From: Anaerococcus provencensis
GTDB taxonomy: Bacteria; Bacillota; Clostridia; Tissierellales; Peptoniphilaceae
Length of the DNA stretch: 64,000 bases
Direction: 5' to 3'
Assembly: GCF_000312365.2 (NCBI RefSeq)
Contig: NZ_HG003686.1
Span: 1-64,000 of the forward strand
The translations under genes were made by a program, and so were the position numbers. Positions 17,901 to 25,490 of this stretch are shown piece after piece. The notes under the pieces were generated by a model. The model worked only from the letters and a program-made list of their open reading frames with translations, made no database searches and was not told the origin of the DNA. Numbering within the stretch: the first letter of the stretch is position 1; each line of letters begins with the position of its first letter.

Positions 17901-19107
17901 CCAGCACCCGGGTGGACTCATTGTTGTGCCAAATGACATAGAAATATTTGACATAACACCCATCCAATATCCAGCAGATGACCCAAAAGATGACATCAAG
18001 ACAACCCACTTTACTTACAATATGATGCACGAGACCCTGCTAAAACTTGACTTGCTTGGCCACGATGTACCATCTATCATCCGTGCCCTCCAAGACCTGA
18101 CGGGAACTGATCCCCTTAAGATAAAGATGGGCGATCCAGAAGTTATGAAGATATTCTCAAACACTGAGCCACTTAATATCAAGCACGACTTTTCCAATAA
18201 TGAGATTGGAACTCTTGGAATACCAGAATTTGGAACTAACTTTGTGCGAGGCATGTTAAAAGAAACATTTCCAACCAAGTTTTCTGAAATGACTAGGATA
18301 TCAGGCCTATCTCACGGAACAGACGTATGGAACAACAATGCTCGTGACATAATTGCAGCAAAAACTGCTGGATTTGATGAGATTATATCAACTCGTGATG
18401 ATATCATGAACTCACTGATTCAAAAGGGCCTTGATAAGAAAAAGTCATTCCAAATCATGGAAATTGTAAGGAAGGGAAGATCCCTATCTGAAGAGCAATT
18501 GGCCTATATGAGAGAAAATGGTGTGCCAGAATGGTATATAGAATCATGTCTTAAGATAAAATACCTATTCCCTAAGGCTCACGCTGTAGCATATTGTTTG
18601 ATGAGTTATCGTATAGCATATTATAAGGTTTATTATCCAAGGGCCTTTTATGCCACATATTTTAATACCAAGGTCAATGATTTTGTCTACTCAATAATCA
18701 TAAATGGTCTAGAATCTATACAAATGGCTCTCAAATCCTACCAAGAAAGGTATGATCTCACGGCTCGCGATGAAAACATAAGAAAAGTGTTGGAAGTAGC
18801 TGAAGAGATGTATGCCAGGGATATTATGATTGATAAGGCCGATCTGTATAAATCTGAAGCAACAAAGTTTATCCTAAGTGAAAAAGAAGGCTACATATTG
18901 CCACCACTTAGCTCAGTAGACAATGTTTCAGAGGCTATGGCCATAGATATAGTAAATGAACGAGAAAAAGGCGAATTTATATCTATTGAGGATCTAAATT
19001 CTAGGACTTCCATAAACAAAAACGCTATGGATTCACTAAAGAATTTTGGAATCATAGATAATATGGGCGAAGAAAATCAAATAAGTCTATTTGATGGAAT
19101 TTTCTAA
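14983..19107 (+). CDS. polC: DNA polymerase III PolC, alpha subunit
   Basis: At 1374 aa this is the size of Gram-positive PolC, the main replicase. Order seen: N-terminal region and acidic linker (to about 150), OB fold (about 160-245), first PHP part (about 265-345), inserted 3'-5' proofreading exonuclease starting FVVFDLETTG (about 359-520), rest of PHP, a CxxC...CxxC zinc finger (about 835-870), the polymerase catalytic PDIDLNFAGEYQ (about 895), and a C-terminal clamp-binding motif QISLF. The PHP part lacks the usual His/Asp metal ligands (LEVHSKM, GITDTATL, TGGVRYL). No strong ribosome site is seen, so translation is probably coupled to ispG. Confidence 0.96.
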   Translation: MKIDLSKFVEIKENEYTITNAIYFKENNELKLTIESNLDHLDEKIRSSLDEYFSYVTLTIEFIKLSPAVEEDSAGNDTTENINEVEIIEDQDLEIEIREPYKEDEEDSESDSCDDLLKKKEEELNARISHAIDNSKKEEKKQEEPVDGLNFGRKIREDVIPISEIYSKKGLRVSLIGTVYGLDVFQTKNNYFIYTFDLEDESDAIACKIFASEKTNPKLADLKNGIGIQVEGVLNYDDYAHDEVFTANSVIPATISKKIDTAIDKRIELEVHSKMTNLDGFVDNADIVRVLNDWNWDAIGITDTATLQGLPDLYEAIIKTGKKMLPGAELLLVEDELRILTNLSENPVPRIKYIRDQEFVVFDLETTGLSRFADKITEIGAVRVVNGEITEIFNELVNPEKLIPDKVIELTGITNEMVMDKDNIDEVLPRFLDFAGDAILVGQNSDFDIGFVRENARNLGYEFSPIYMDTLPMARALFDDMGRFSLDKIARKLNIPAFNHHRASDDARATAQIFIKMFDMIMEQDVDLANINKLTTHYPKAKFETFSAIVFAKDQVGLKNLYKLISKSRMENFANEGKTPISLLKEHKEGLLVGSGGHEGLLFNYLLNGYPQSKVDSALELFDFLQVEPLEIFADEVNNGKIRSFDQVKEINTRIINLAKENGKLSVATGGVRYLKPSDYILRNILHKGQYFRYHENRPLYYLRTTKEMLDGFSYLDRDLSEEIVIKNPKLIAEQIEDIRPIPPGTFPPKIEGSDEKLRDACFTKAKSIYGDPLPQIVENRLNRELNSIISNGYAVLYIIAKELVGKSNRDGYLVGSRGSVGSSFAATMADITEVNPLCPHYVCPECKHSEFFEEDRLGAGIDYPDKNCPVCGSPMNKDGHNIPFEVFLGFEGDKEPDIDLNFAGEYQPTIHKYTEELFGEGKVFRAGTIGAIQDNTAFGYIKKYSEEYNETFTNAQIRKLQRGLKDVKRTTGQHPGGLIVVPNDIEIFDITPIQYPADDPKDDIKTTHFTYNMMHETLLKLDLLGHDVPSIIRALQDLTGTDPLKIKMGDPEVMKIFSNTEPLNIKHDFSNNEIGTLGIPEFGTNFVRGMLKETFPTKFSEMTRISGLSHGTDVWNNNARDIIAAKTAGFDEIISTRDDIMNSLIQKGLDKKKSFQIMEIVRKGRSLSEEQLAYMRENGVPEWYIESCLKIKYLFPKAHAVAYCLMSYRIAYYKVYYPRAFYATYFNTKVNDFVYSIIINGLESIQMALKSYQERYDLTARDENIRKVLEVAEEMYARDIMIDKADLYKSEATKFILSEKEGYILPPLSSVDNVSEAMAIDIVNEREKGEFISIEDLNSRTSINKNAMDSLKNFGIIDNMGEENQISLFDGIF

Positions 19108-19187
19108 TGTCTAAAAAAATAATAATTGTAAGATATAATATGAAATTTGCCGAAAAAAGCTATAAGGATTGTAAAAATAATATAATA

Positions 19188-19229
19188 AAATGCCCTACAT
19201 TGGATTTTCCAATAGTTAGGGCATTTTTT
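19188..19229 (+). terminator. Bidirectional terminator between polC and the Cys-Cys protein gene
   Basis: ATGCCCTAC (19190-19198) pairs with GTTAGGGCAT (19215-19224), enclosing ATTGG...CCAAT, and is followed by TTTTT. A-rich sequence on the left gives a T-run for the minus strand, so it can serve both convergent genes. Confidence 0.85.
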
Positions 19230-19539
19230 ATGAGTTAAGCGGACTAAATTCTGTTTCTGTAAAAAATGATTTTTTATTTCTAAAACCAAATACTGAAATA
19301 ACCACTTGTGGGCAATTAACCAAAAGTGCTTCTAATCTAGGGTCATAGTAGGTTGTGACTAAATCAGACTCTTCTTTTTTGTAAATTTCTTCATTGCCAC
19401 CTTTAGTAGAAATGTTAAGCTTTATGGTAGAGATAGAACAGCAACCAATGGATGATTCTATATCTTCTCTGATAAATATCTTATCTATATTTTTTCTTTT
19501 TATATAGTCCTGTGCTTTTTTGTTATAAATAAATTTCAT
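19228..19539 (-). CDS. Small Cys-Cys motif protein, copy 1
   Basis: This 103-aa protein has a Cys-Cys pair in IGCCSISTIKLNI (about residue 33), a conserved TYYDPRLEALLVNCPQVVISVFG centre, and a TETEF ending. It is a paralogue of the protein encoded at 21464 (shared KAYIK-like start, CC pair, NxYxP, VVISVFG/IIITAVG and QTEFS tail). It resembles a short family sometimes named CC/Se-motif proteins, where a selenocysteine can replace one Cys; I am only moderately sure of that name. The preferred start (19539) has AAAGGAT upstream; a longer frame from 19569 runs into the cstA gap. It follows cstA by 45 bases, probably in one transcript. Confidence 0.65.
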   Translation of the reverse strand: MKFIYNKKAQDYIKRKNIDKIFIREDIESSIGCCSISTIKLNISTKGGNEEIYKKEESDLVTTYYDPRLEALLVNCPQVVISVFGFRNKKSFFTETEFSPLNS

Positions 19540-19584
19540 AAAATATATCCTTTTAAAAATAGGGGGCAAAGCCCCCTAAAATTA

Positions 19585-21039
19585 TTATTGCAATATAATT
19601 GCTGAAATTCTGTCTTTGTTTTTCTTTGATTTACTTACTACAAAATATGTGTAAGCTATTGCAATTACCGCACCAATTATTAGTGATAGATTGTAGTTCA
19701 TACCAAAACCAACTGCTGGATCGTATAGGATAAATGAAAATACTATAAATGTATAGAATATTCCAGGAATTAGAGCTATACGATAGTTTTTGCCGCCATA
19801 TAGTAAGTGGCTTGTTGCCATTGCTAGTGCAAATAGTGCTACTAATTGGTTTGTAAATCCGAAGTATCTCCAAAGCATATTAAATCCATTTGGATTTGAT
19901 TTTGCCCAGTAAAGTAAGAATATTGCAGGAACAAATAATACTGCAGCTACTCCAATTCTTTTTGCTGGTACTTTTTGATCTATATTTAATTCTTCAGCTA
20001 CAATAAGTCTAAGTGATCTAAATGCTGTGTCTCCAGATGTGATTGGTAGTGCGATTACACCTATGATAGCTAATAAACCACCAACTTTTCCCATGAAAAA
20101 TCTTGAAACTTCACCAACCATAAGGGTTGCACGAGTATCCATTGGAACAACACCTTGTGATAATAAAACTATAGCACCGGCAGCCCAAATCATAGCTATA
20201 AATCCTTCTGCAATCATTGTTGAGTAGAATGTTGCTCTGTTTTCTCTTTCAGAAGCTACTGTTCTAGAAACAAGGGTTACTTGGGAACCGTGGAAGCCAG
20301 AAAGGATACCACAAGCTACAGTTATGAAAAATGATGGGATGAATTTTTGTCCTGTTGGGTGCTCAGCAAGTAGGCCAGCTCCTTGGAAAGATAAGTGTCC
20401 AGCACCTCTAGTAAGAACACCTATTAAAACTCCTACAGCAGATACAATTAAAAATGCACCAAATAATGGATAAATTCTGCCGATTAGTTGGTCAATTGGT
20501 AGTACTGTTGAAAGTATGTAATATAAGAAAATAATACCATATATTACCCATATTGTATTTGAACCTTCTGGAAGGCTCATAAGGTCATTTGCAATCAAAT
20601 CTCCAGGTGTGTAAACAAATACAGTTCCTGTAAGAAGCAAAAGTACTGCGATAACTACATTATAGAATTTACGAGTACCATTTCCTAAATATTTACCAAC
20701 TAATTTTGGAACTTGAGCTCCTCCATTTCTCATAGAAATACTACCTACAAGAAAATCGTGTACTGCTCCAGCAAATACGCATCCAAGAGGGATAGCTATA
20801 AATGCAATTGGTCCAAATAAAATACCTTGTATTGGTCCTAATATTGGGCCAGTACCAGCTATGTTTAGTAAGTTTATAAGCCAGTTTTTCCATTTTGGCA
20901 TAGCAACAAAATCGATACCGTCAGCCTTGCTAACAGCTGGGGTTTCTCTATCATCTATACCTAGTTGATTTTCTACGTATTTTGAGTAGAAAAATCCACC
21001 AACTAGAAGGATGACTAAACCTATTAAAAATAATGCCAT
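19585..21039 (-). CDS. cstA: CstA/BtsT-family carbon starvation transporter, copy 1
   Basis: The 484-aa protein has about 12-13 hydrophobic segments and the CstA signature near the N-terminus: KWKNWLINLLNIAGTGPILGPIQG and CVFAGAVHDF. Characterised members (E. coli CstA, BtsT) import pyruvate by proton symport, and others are linked to peptide uptake; the substrate here is not settled. The length is typical of the shorter clade. It is about 70% identical by eye to the copy at 21834. AAGGAGG precedes the ATG. A MITE (21280-21453) lies about 240 bases upstream, between it and the second module. Confidence 0.92.
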   Translation of the reverse strand: MALFLIGLVILLVGGFFYSKYVENQLGIDDRETPAVSKADGIDFVAMPKWKNWLINLLNIAGTGPILGPIQGILFGPIAFIAIPLGCVFAGAVHDFLVGSISMRNGGAQVPKLVGKYLGNGTRKFYNVVIAVLLLLTGTVFVYTPGDLIANDLMSLPEGSNTIWVIYGIIFLYYILSTVLPIDQLIGRIYPLFGAFLIVSAVGVLIGVLTRGAGHLSFQGAGLLAEHPTGQKFIPSFFITVACGILSGFHGSQVTLVSRTVASERENRATFYSTMIAEGFIAMIWAAGAIVLLSQGVVPMDTRATLMVGEVSRFFMGKVGGLLAIIGVIALPITSGDTAFRSLRLIVAEELNIDQKVPAKRIGVAAVLFVPAIFLLYWAKSNPNGFNMLWRYFGFTNQLVALFALAMATSHLLYGGKNYRIALIPGIFYTFIVFSFILYDPAVGFGMNYNLSLIIGAVIAIAYTYFVVSKSKKNKDRISAIILQ

Positions 21040-21279
21040 ATAATACCTCCTTATTATGTATTAATTATAATGACTATTAAATTATAAACATTAAATATAA
21101 TAATTGCAAGTTTTATAGCAGAATAGAATAATAAGCAAGTTTATTTCTTTATAATGTATGCAATTTAGATAAATGTTATACTATTATTTTATGAGATTTG
21201 ATAAAAAATTATGGAATTATATAGGTGAATATAAGGAAATAAGTACTTTTTATCAACCATAAATGTTGGTAAAAAAAGT

Positions 21280-21453
21280 GGGGCTGTTGCAAATTGATAG
21301 ATATCTATCGTTCCATCATTGGAGTGCACTCCCAGAAAGTTTGAGGTTTAGCCCGCCGGCTCAGGGAGGTAATTAGCCCGTCGGCTGACAGAGACCTTTC
21401 TGGGAGGGTGCTCGAATGATATAGGAACGATTTATCTATTTTGCAACATCCCC
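21280..21453 (-). repeat. MITE-like repeat, copy 1 (174 bp, with a duplicated internal motif)
   Basis: It begins GGGGCTGTTGCAAA and ends TTTGCAACATCCCC. The two arms are imperfect inverted repeats of about 65 nt around a GC-rich centre, so the whole element folds into one long hairpin. It is inverted relative to copies 2 and 3, and is 21 bases longer because the central AGCCCGCCGGCT...GGGAGG motif (21349-21371) is repeated in variant form at 21374-21396. Flanks AAAGT and AACTTT are mirror images. It contains no reading frame of note. Confidence 0.88.
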
Positions 21454-21463
21454 AACTTTAATA

Positions 21464-21775
21464 TTAGTCAAGTTTAACTGACGAAAATTCTGTTTGAGAA
21501 ACTAATGTTTTCATATTGCCAATGCCAACAGCTGTTATTATTATTTCTGGTGAACTTTTTAAAAACTGGTTTATAGCTGGGTGATAATTTGTATTTATAC
21601 CATCAAAATAATCCTTGATATACTCCTTGTCATCTTTTACATGACTTTTTATATCAATTCTTACACCTCGGATTCCACAACATCTGCTGCCAGTTAGGAC
21701 TGGTTTTATATATACATTTTTAATATTTTTATCTTTGATATATTCTTTTGCAATGTCTGTATATACAACTTTCAT
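21464..21775 (-). CDS. Small Cys-Cys motif protein, copy 2
   Basis: The 103-aa paralogue of the protein at 19228 has SRCCGIRGVRIDIK around the Cys pair (about residue 33), then YFDGINTNYHPAINQFL and a VSQTEFSS ending. No membrane segment or signal peptide is seen, so it is probably cytosolic. The repeated pairing with cstA suggests a functional link to the transporter, for example in redox chemistry or metal handling near it, but this is only inference. AAGGAGG lies before the ATG. It follows cstA copy 2 by 58 bases. Confidence 0.65.
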   Translation of the reverse strand: MKVVYTDIAKEYIKDKNIKNVYIKPVLTGSRCCGIRGVRIDIKSHVKDDKEYIKDYFDGINTNYHPAINQFLKSSPEIIITAVGIGNMKTLVSQTEFSSVKLD

Positions 21776-21833
21776 ATTACCCTCCTTTATATTTTAAAGA
21801 AAAAGAGGCCGCTAGGGCCTCTAAATTATAAAA

Positions 21834-23291
21834 TTACTCAAGGATTATATGAGCTATTCTATCTTTATTTTTCTTACTTGCATGAAGTGTACCGTAGCCA
21901 TAAGCTGCTGTTAGTACTAAACCAATGATTAGTGCAACAGGATAGTTTACTCCAAATCCTACCTTTGGATCGTATAGGATAAATGATGATACTATAAATG
22001 TATAGAATAGGCCTGGTATAAATACTATTAAGTAATTTTTGCCCTTGTTCATCAAGTAGCTTGTTGCAGCTGCTAGAGCGAATATAGCAACTAGTTGGTT
22101 CATGAAACCGAAATATCTCCAAATCATGTTAAAGCCGTTAGCGTCTGATTTTGCCCATACTAGTAGTAAAATTGCTGGTATGAATAGAAGAACAGAAAGT
22201 CCTAATCTCTTTCCTGCTGCTTTTTGATCTAAGTTAAGTTCTTCAGCAACGATTAATCTTAGGGATCTAAATGCTGTATCGCCAGTTGTTATAGGAAGTG
22301 CTATAACACCGATAACTGCGATTACACCACCAACTTTGCCCATGAAGTATCTAGAAACTTCACCTACCATTAATGTAGCTGGTGTATCAAGTGCTGTATT
22401 TTGTGAGAATAATACCATTGCACCTGCTGCCCAAATCATAGCTATGAAACCTTCACAAATCATTCCTGAGTAGAATACTTGTCTGTTTTCTCTTTCGCTG
22501 CCAATTGTTCTTGAGATAAGAGTTGATTGTGTAGCGTGGAAGCCGGAGAGTATACCACAGGCTACCGTTACAAAGAATGCAGGGATAAATTTTTGTCCTG
22601 TTGGGTGTTCATATAACAATCCGCTTTGATTTGGCATACTTAAGTGTTGAAGATTGCCATTCATAAACAAACCTATAAATATACCAACTGCTGATATAAT
22701 AAGGAATGCGCCAAAGATAGGGTAGATTCTTCCTATTAATTGGTCAATAGGTAGCACTGTAGATAGTAGGTAATAAAGGAATATTATAGCATAGATAATA
22801 AACACTTTATTAGAAGCTGGGTCGATATGTAAGATATCGTTTGCAATTAAGTCGCCAGGTGTGTATACAAATACAGCTCCTACTAGAAGTAAAAGAACTC
22901 CCATTACAACGTTATAAATTTTACGGATATTATTTCCTATGTACTTTCCAATTACTCTTGGCATTTGTGCTCCACCATTTCTCATTGAAATAGTGCCCAT
23001 TACGAAGTCGTGAGTAGCTCCTGCAAGCACGCAACCGATTGGAATAGCTAAAAATGCAATTGGTCCAAATAAAATACCTTGGATAGGTCCTAAGATTGGG
23101 CCGGTTCCAGCGATATTTAATAAGTTAACAAGCCAGTTTTTCCATCTTGGCATTACAACAAAATCGATACCATCAGCTTTTTTTACTGCTGGTGTTGGAT
23201 TATCACCAATTTCAAGTTGTTTTTCAACATAACCTGAATATAGGTAACCGCCTCCAAATAGTATAATAAGTCCTACAAAAAATAATAGCAT
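21834..23291 (-). CDS. cstA: CstA/BtsT-family carbon starvation transporter, copy 2
   Basis: The 485-aa paralogue of the transporter at 19585 has the same signature blocks (RWKNWLVNLLNIAGTGPILGP, CVLAGATHDF, SGFHATQSTLISRT, LPITTGDTAFRSLRLI) and about 12 or more hydrophobic segments. It likely imports pyruvate or a related small metabolite, as known for the family. An upstream in-frame ATG would add 10 residues, but AAGGAGG sits 6 bases before the ATG at 23291, which I choose. With the Cys-Cys gene behind it, it forms the second copy of a two-gene module. Confidence 0.92.
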   Translation of the reverse strand: MLLFFVGLIILFGGGYLYSGYVEKQLEIGDNPTPAVKKADGIDFVVMPRWKNWLVNLLNIAGTGPILGPIQGILFGPIAFLAIPIGCVLAGATHDFVMGTISMRNGGAQMPRVIGKYIGNNIRKIYNVVMGVLLLLVGAVFVYTPGDLIANDILHIDPASNKVFIIYAIIFLYYLLSTVLPIDQLIGRIYPIFGAFLIISAVGIFIGLFMNGNLQHLSMPNQSGLLYEHPTGQKFIPAFFVTVACGILSGFHATQSTLISRTIGSERENRQVFYSGMICEGFIAMIWAAGAMVLFSQNTALDTPATLMVGEVSRYFMGKVGGVIAVIGVIALPITTGDTAFRSLRLIVAEELNLDQKAAGKRLGLSVLLFIPAILLLVWAKSDANGFNMIWRYFGFMNQLVAIFALAAATSYLMNKGKNYLIVFIPGLFYTFIVSSFILYDPKVGFGVNYPVALIIGLVLTAAYGYGTLHASKKNKDRIAHIILE

Positions 23292-23446
23292 ATAAACCTC
23301 CTTAGTCTCTATTATTTTCACCTTAATTATAAATCCTTTTATAAAAAAAGCAATAGGAAAATGTTTTTATAGTTTGCTTGAAATATTTCTTTTTAATGAT
23401 AATAAAAATTGAATAAATGAATGAAAAGAGTATAGTTATTTTTAGT

Positions 23447-23475
23447 AAAAGGGTGGGAGGATTTCCGCTCTTTTG
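23447..23475 (+). promoter_or_regulatory. Hairpin in the rimP leader
   Basis: AAAAGGGTGGGA pairs with TTTCCGCTCTTTT (G-T wobbles included) just before the first possible rimP start codons. Short stem-loops of this kind are common before the rimP-nusA operon. It ends before the TATGGAG ribosome site and could affect transcription read-through or initiation. Confidence 0.45.
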
Positions 23476-23493
23476 TATTGTATGGAGCAAAGG

Positions 23494-23958
23494 ATGGATA
23501 ATAAGATGGATTTAATAACAACACTTAAACAAACCTTTGAAGAAGATATTGAAAATCTGGGATATGAACTGGTAGAAATTGACTTTAGATCTACTAAAGA
23601 AGGCAGAATGCTTACCTTTTATATCTACAATGAAGATGGAATAACAGTAGACGATTGTGAGAAAGTTAGTAATTTCTTGGACGAAAAGCTTGATGAGCTT
23701 GACCTAATAAAGGGTCAGTATTATCTTGAGGTTTCAAGCCAAGACTTATCTAGACCTTTGAAAACTGACAGAGATCTGATTAGAAATTACCAGGAACTTT
23801 TGAAAGTCAAGCTAAAAACAGGAGACTTCTTCCTTGGATATATTGAAGAATTAAATGAAGATGACCTTGTTTTTAGAGTGGAAAGAGACAAAAAAGAAGA
23901 GAAAGTTTCAGTAAATAGAGAGGATATAAAAAAAATCAATATAGAGATTGTATTTTAA
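23494..23958 (+). CDS. rimP: Ribosome maturation factor RimP
   Basis: The 154-aa protein matches RimP, which helps assemble the 30S subunit (binding S12). The N-terminal part ends with LTFYIYNEDGITVDDCEKVSNFLDEKLDE, followed by the YYLEVSSQDLSRPLKTDRD core motif, and a C-terminal SH3-like part runs from about 95. It heads the rimP-nusA-ylxR-infB operon. The start is uncertain: TTG 23473, ATG 23482, 23494 and 23506 are in frame. I choose 23494 because GGAG lies 7 bases upstream. Confidence 0.92.
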   Translation: MDNKMDLITTLKQTFEEDIENLGYELVEIDFRSTKEGRMLTFYIYNEDGITVDDCEKVSNFLDEKLDELDLIKGQYYLEVSSQDLSRPLKTDRDLIRNYQELLKVKLKTGDFFLGYIEELNEDDLVFRVERDKKEEKVSVNREDIKKINIEIVF

Positions 23959-23967
23959 GGGGAAATT

Positions 23968-25212
23968 ATGAATGAAGAATTTATGCTAGCCTTAGATGAG
24001 CTAGAAAAGGATAAAAATATTGATAAGGATGTTATCCTTGAAGCACTTGAAAAAGCTTTGATTAAAAGCTACCAAAAAAACTACGACAATGCTGAAAATG
24101 TTGACGTTGTAGTTGATAAAGAAACTGGAAATATCGAAGTTTTTGCACTTAGAACTGTAGTCGATGAAGTAAATGACAATGTCAACGAAATATCATTAAA
24201 AGAAGCAAATGAAATTGACAAAGAACTTGGCATTGGCGATATTGCAAGGATAAAAATCGCACCAAAAAATTTTGGCCGCGTTGCAGCTCAAACTGCTAGA
24301 AATATTGTAATCCAAAAAATCAGAGATGCCCAAAGGGATTCTGTTTACGGAGAATATTTGGACCGCGAAAATGAAATGATAACTGGAACTATCCAAAGAG
24401 AAGATAAGTACAATGTATATATTAATCTAGATAAAATCGAAGGAGTAGTTCCACTAAAAGAACAAGTGGCAAGTGAGAAATACATTCCTAACGAAAGAAT
24501 GAAATTCCTTATTAAGGATGTAAAAAGTTCATCAAAAGAACCACAAATCATCTTATCTAGAGCAAGTGAGAATTTAGTAAAAAGACTTTTTGAACTAGAA
24601 GTTCCAGAGATAAATGATGGAACTATAGAGATATATTCTATAGCCCGTGAAGCTGGTTCTAGAACCAAAATTGCAGTTTTCTCTAATGATGATGCAATTG
24701 ATGCGGTTGGAGCTTGTATAGGTTACAAGGGAGTTAGGGTAAATTCTATAGTTGATGAACTTCAAAACGAAAAAATTGACATTATTAACTATGATAAGGA
24801 TATAAAAGTATTCATATCAAATGCTTTATCACCAGCTGATATAGTTGATGTTTTAATAAATGAGAAGAAGAAGCAATCACTAGTTGTAGTAAATGACTAC
24901 CAACTATCCCTTGCCATTGGTAAAGAAGGTCAAAACGCAAGACTTGCAGCAAGACTTACAAGCTGGAAGATAGATATCAAGTCAAAAGAAGATTTCGATA
25001 CAATGAGCCAAGAAGATATAGACCAGATACTTGGTCTAGTAGATGACGAAGAAGAGTCTAGCGAAAGTAAGGAAGAAGCATTAGCTGATGAAAATTTAGA
25101 AGAAGCTAGCGAAGAAAGCCTTGCTAATCTTGATGATGATCAAATTGAAGAACCATCAGATGAAGATCATGAATTAATTGATCAAGAAGATTTGTCAGAG
25201 GATGAAAAATAA
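23968..25212 (+). CDS. nusA: Transcription termination/antitermination factor NusA
   Basis: The 414-aa protein has the NusA N-terminal RNA-polymerase-binding domain (about 1-125), an S1 domain (ITGTIQREDKYNVYINL, about 133-200), and two KH domains (GACIGYKGVRVNSIVDEL near 250 and LAIGKEGQNARLAARLTSWKIDI near 315). A strongly acidic tail runs from about 350. The tail is longer than in B. subtilis NusA (371 aa) but is not the Proteobacterial AR2 repeat. NusA modulates pausing, termination and antitermination. It starts 9 bases after rimP. Confidence 0.95.
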   Translation: MNEEFMLALDELEKDKNIDKDVILEALEKALIKSYQKNYDNAENVDVVVDKETGNIEVFALRTVVDEVNDNVNEISLKEANEIDKELGIGDIARIKIAPKNFGRVAAQTARNIVIQKIRDAQRDSVYGEYLDRENEMITGTIQREDKYNVYINLDKIEGVVPLKEQVASEKYIPNERMKFLIKDVKSSSKEPQIILSRASENLVKRLFELEVPEINDGTIEIYSIAREAGSRTKIAVFSNDDAIDAVGACIGYKGVRVNSIVDELQNEKIDIINYDKDIKVFISNALSPADIVDVLINEKKKQSLVVVNDYQLSLAIGKEGQNARLAARLTSWKIDIKSKEDFDTMSQEDIDQILGLVDDEEESSESKEEALADENLEEASEESLANLDDDQIEEPSDEDHELIDQEDLSEDEK

Positions 25213-25213
25213 A

Positions 25214-25480
25214 ATGGCAAAAGCAAAGAAGATTCCCCAAAGGAAATGTATAGTTTGTGGTAATCTTTATGATAAAAACGACTTGCTTAGGATTGTAAAT
25301 AACAAAGACCTAGGCGTTGTGATAGATGAAACTGGAAAACTTAACGGTCGTGGGGCATACATTTGTAAAAACGAAGCCTGCCTTAAGGACGTTAGGAAGA
25401 ACAATAAGCTTAATCGAGTATTCAAACAAAAAATTGATGACAAACTTTATGAGGAGTTAGAAGCTTATGAATTAAAATGA
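25214..25480 (+). CDS. ylxR: YlxR / RnpM-type RNA-binding protein
   Basis: The 88-aa protein has the DUF448 pattern PQRKCIVCGNLYDKNDLLRIV, then GRGAYICKNEACLK. B. subtilis YlxR (RnpM) binds RNase P RNA and affects transcription. The ATG at 25214 begins 1 base after the nusA stop with AGAGGAT upstream. An upstream ATG at 25178 inside nusA would add 12 unrelated residues and is rejected. The L7Ae-like gene (ylxQ) that often follows in Firmicutes is missing, and infB comes next. Confidence 0.9.
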   Translation: MAKAKKIPQRKCIVCGNLYDKNDLLRIVNNKDLGVVIDETGKLNGRGAYICKNEACLKDVRKNNKLNRVFKQKIDDKLYEELEAYELK

Positions 25481-25490
25481 GGTGTTATAA

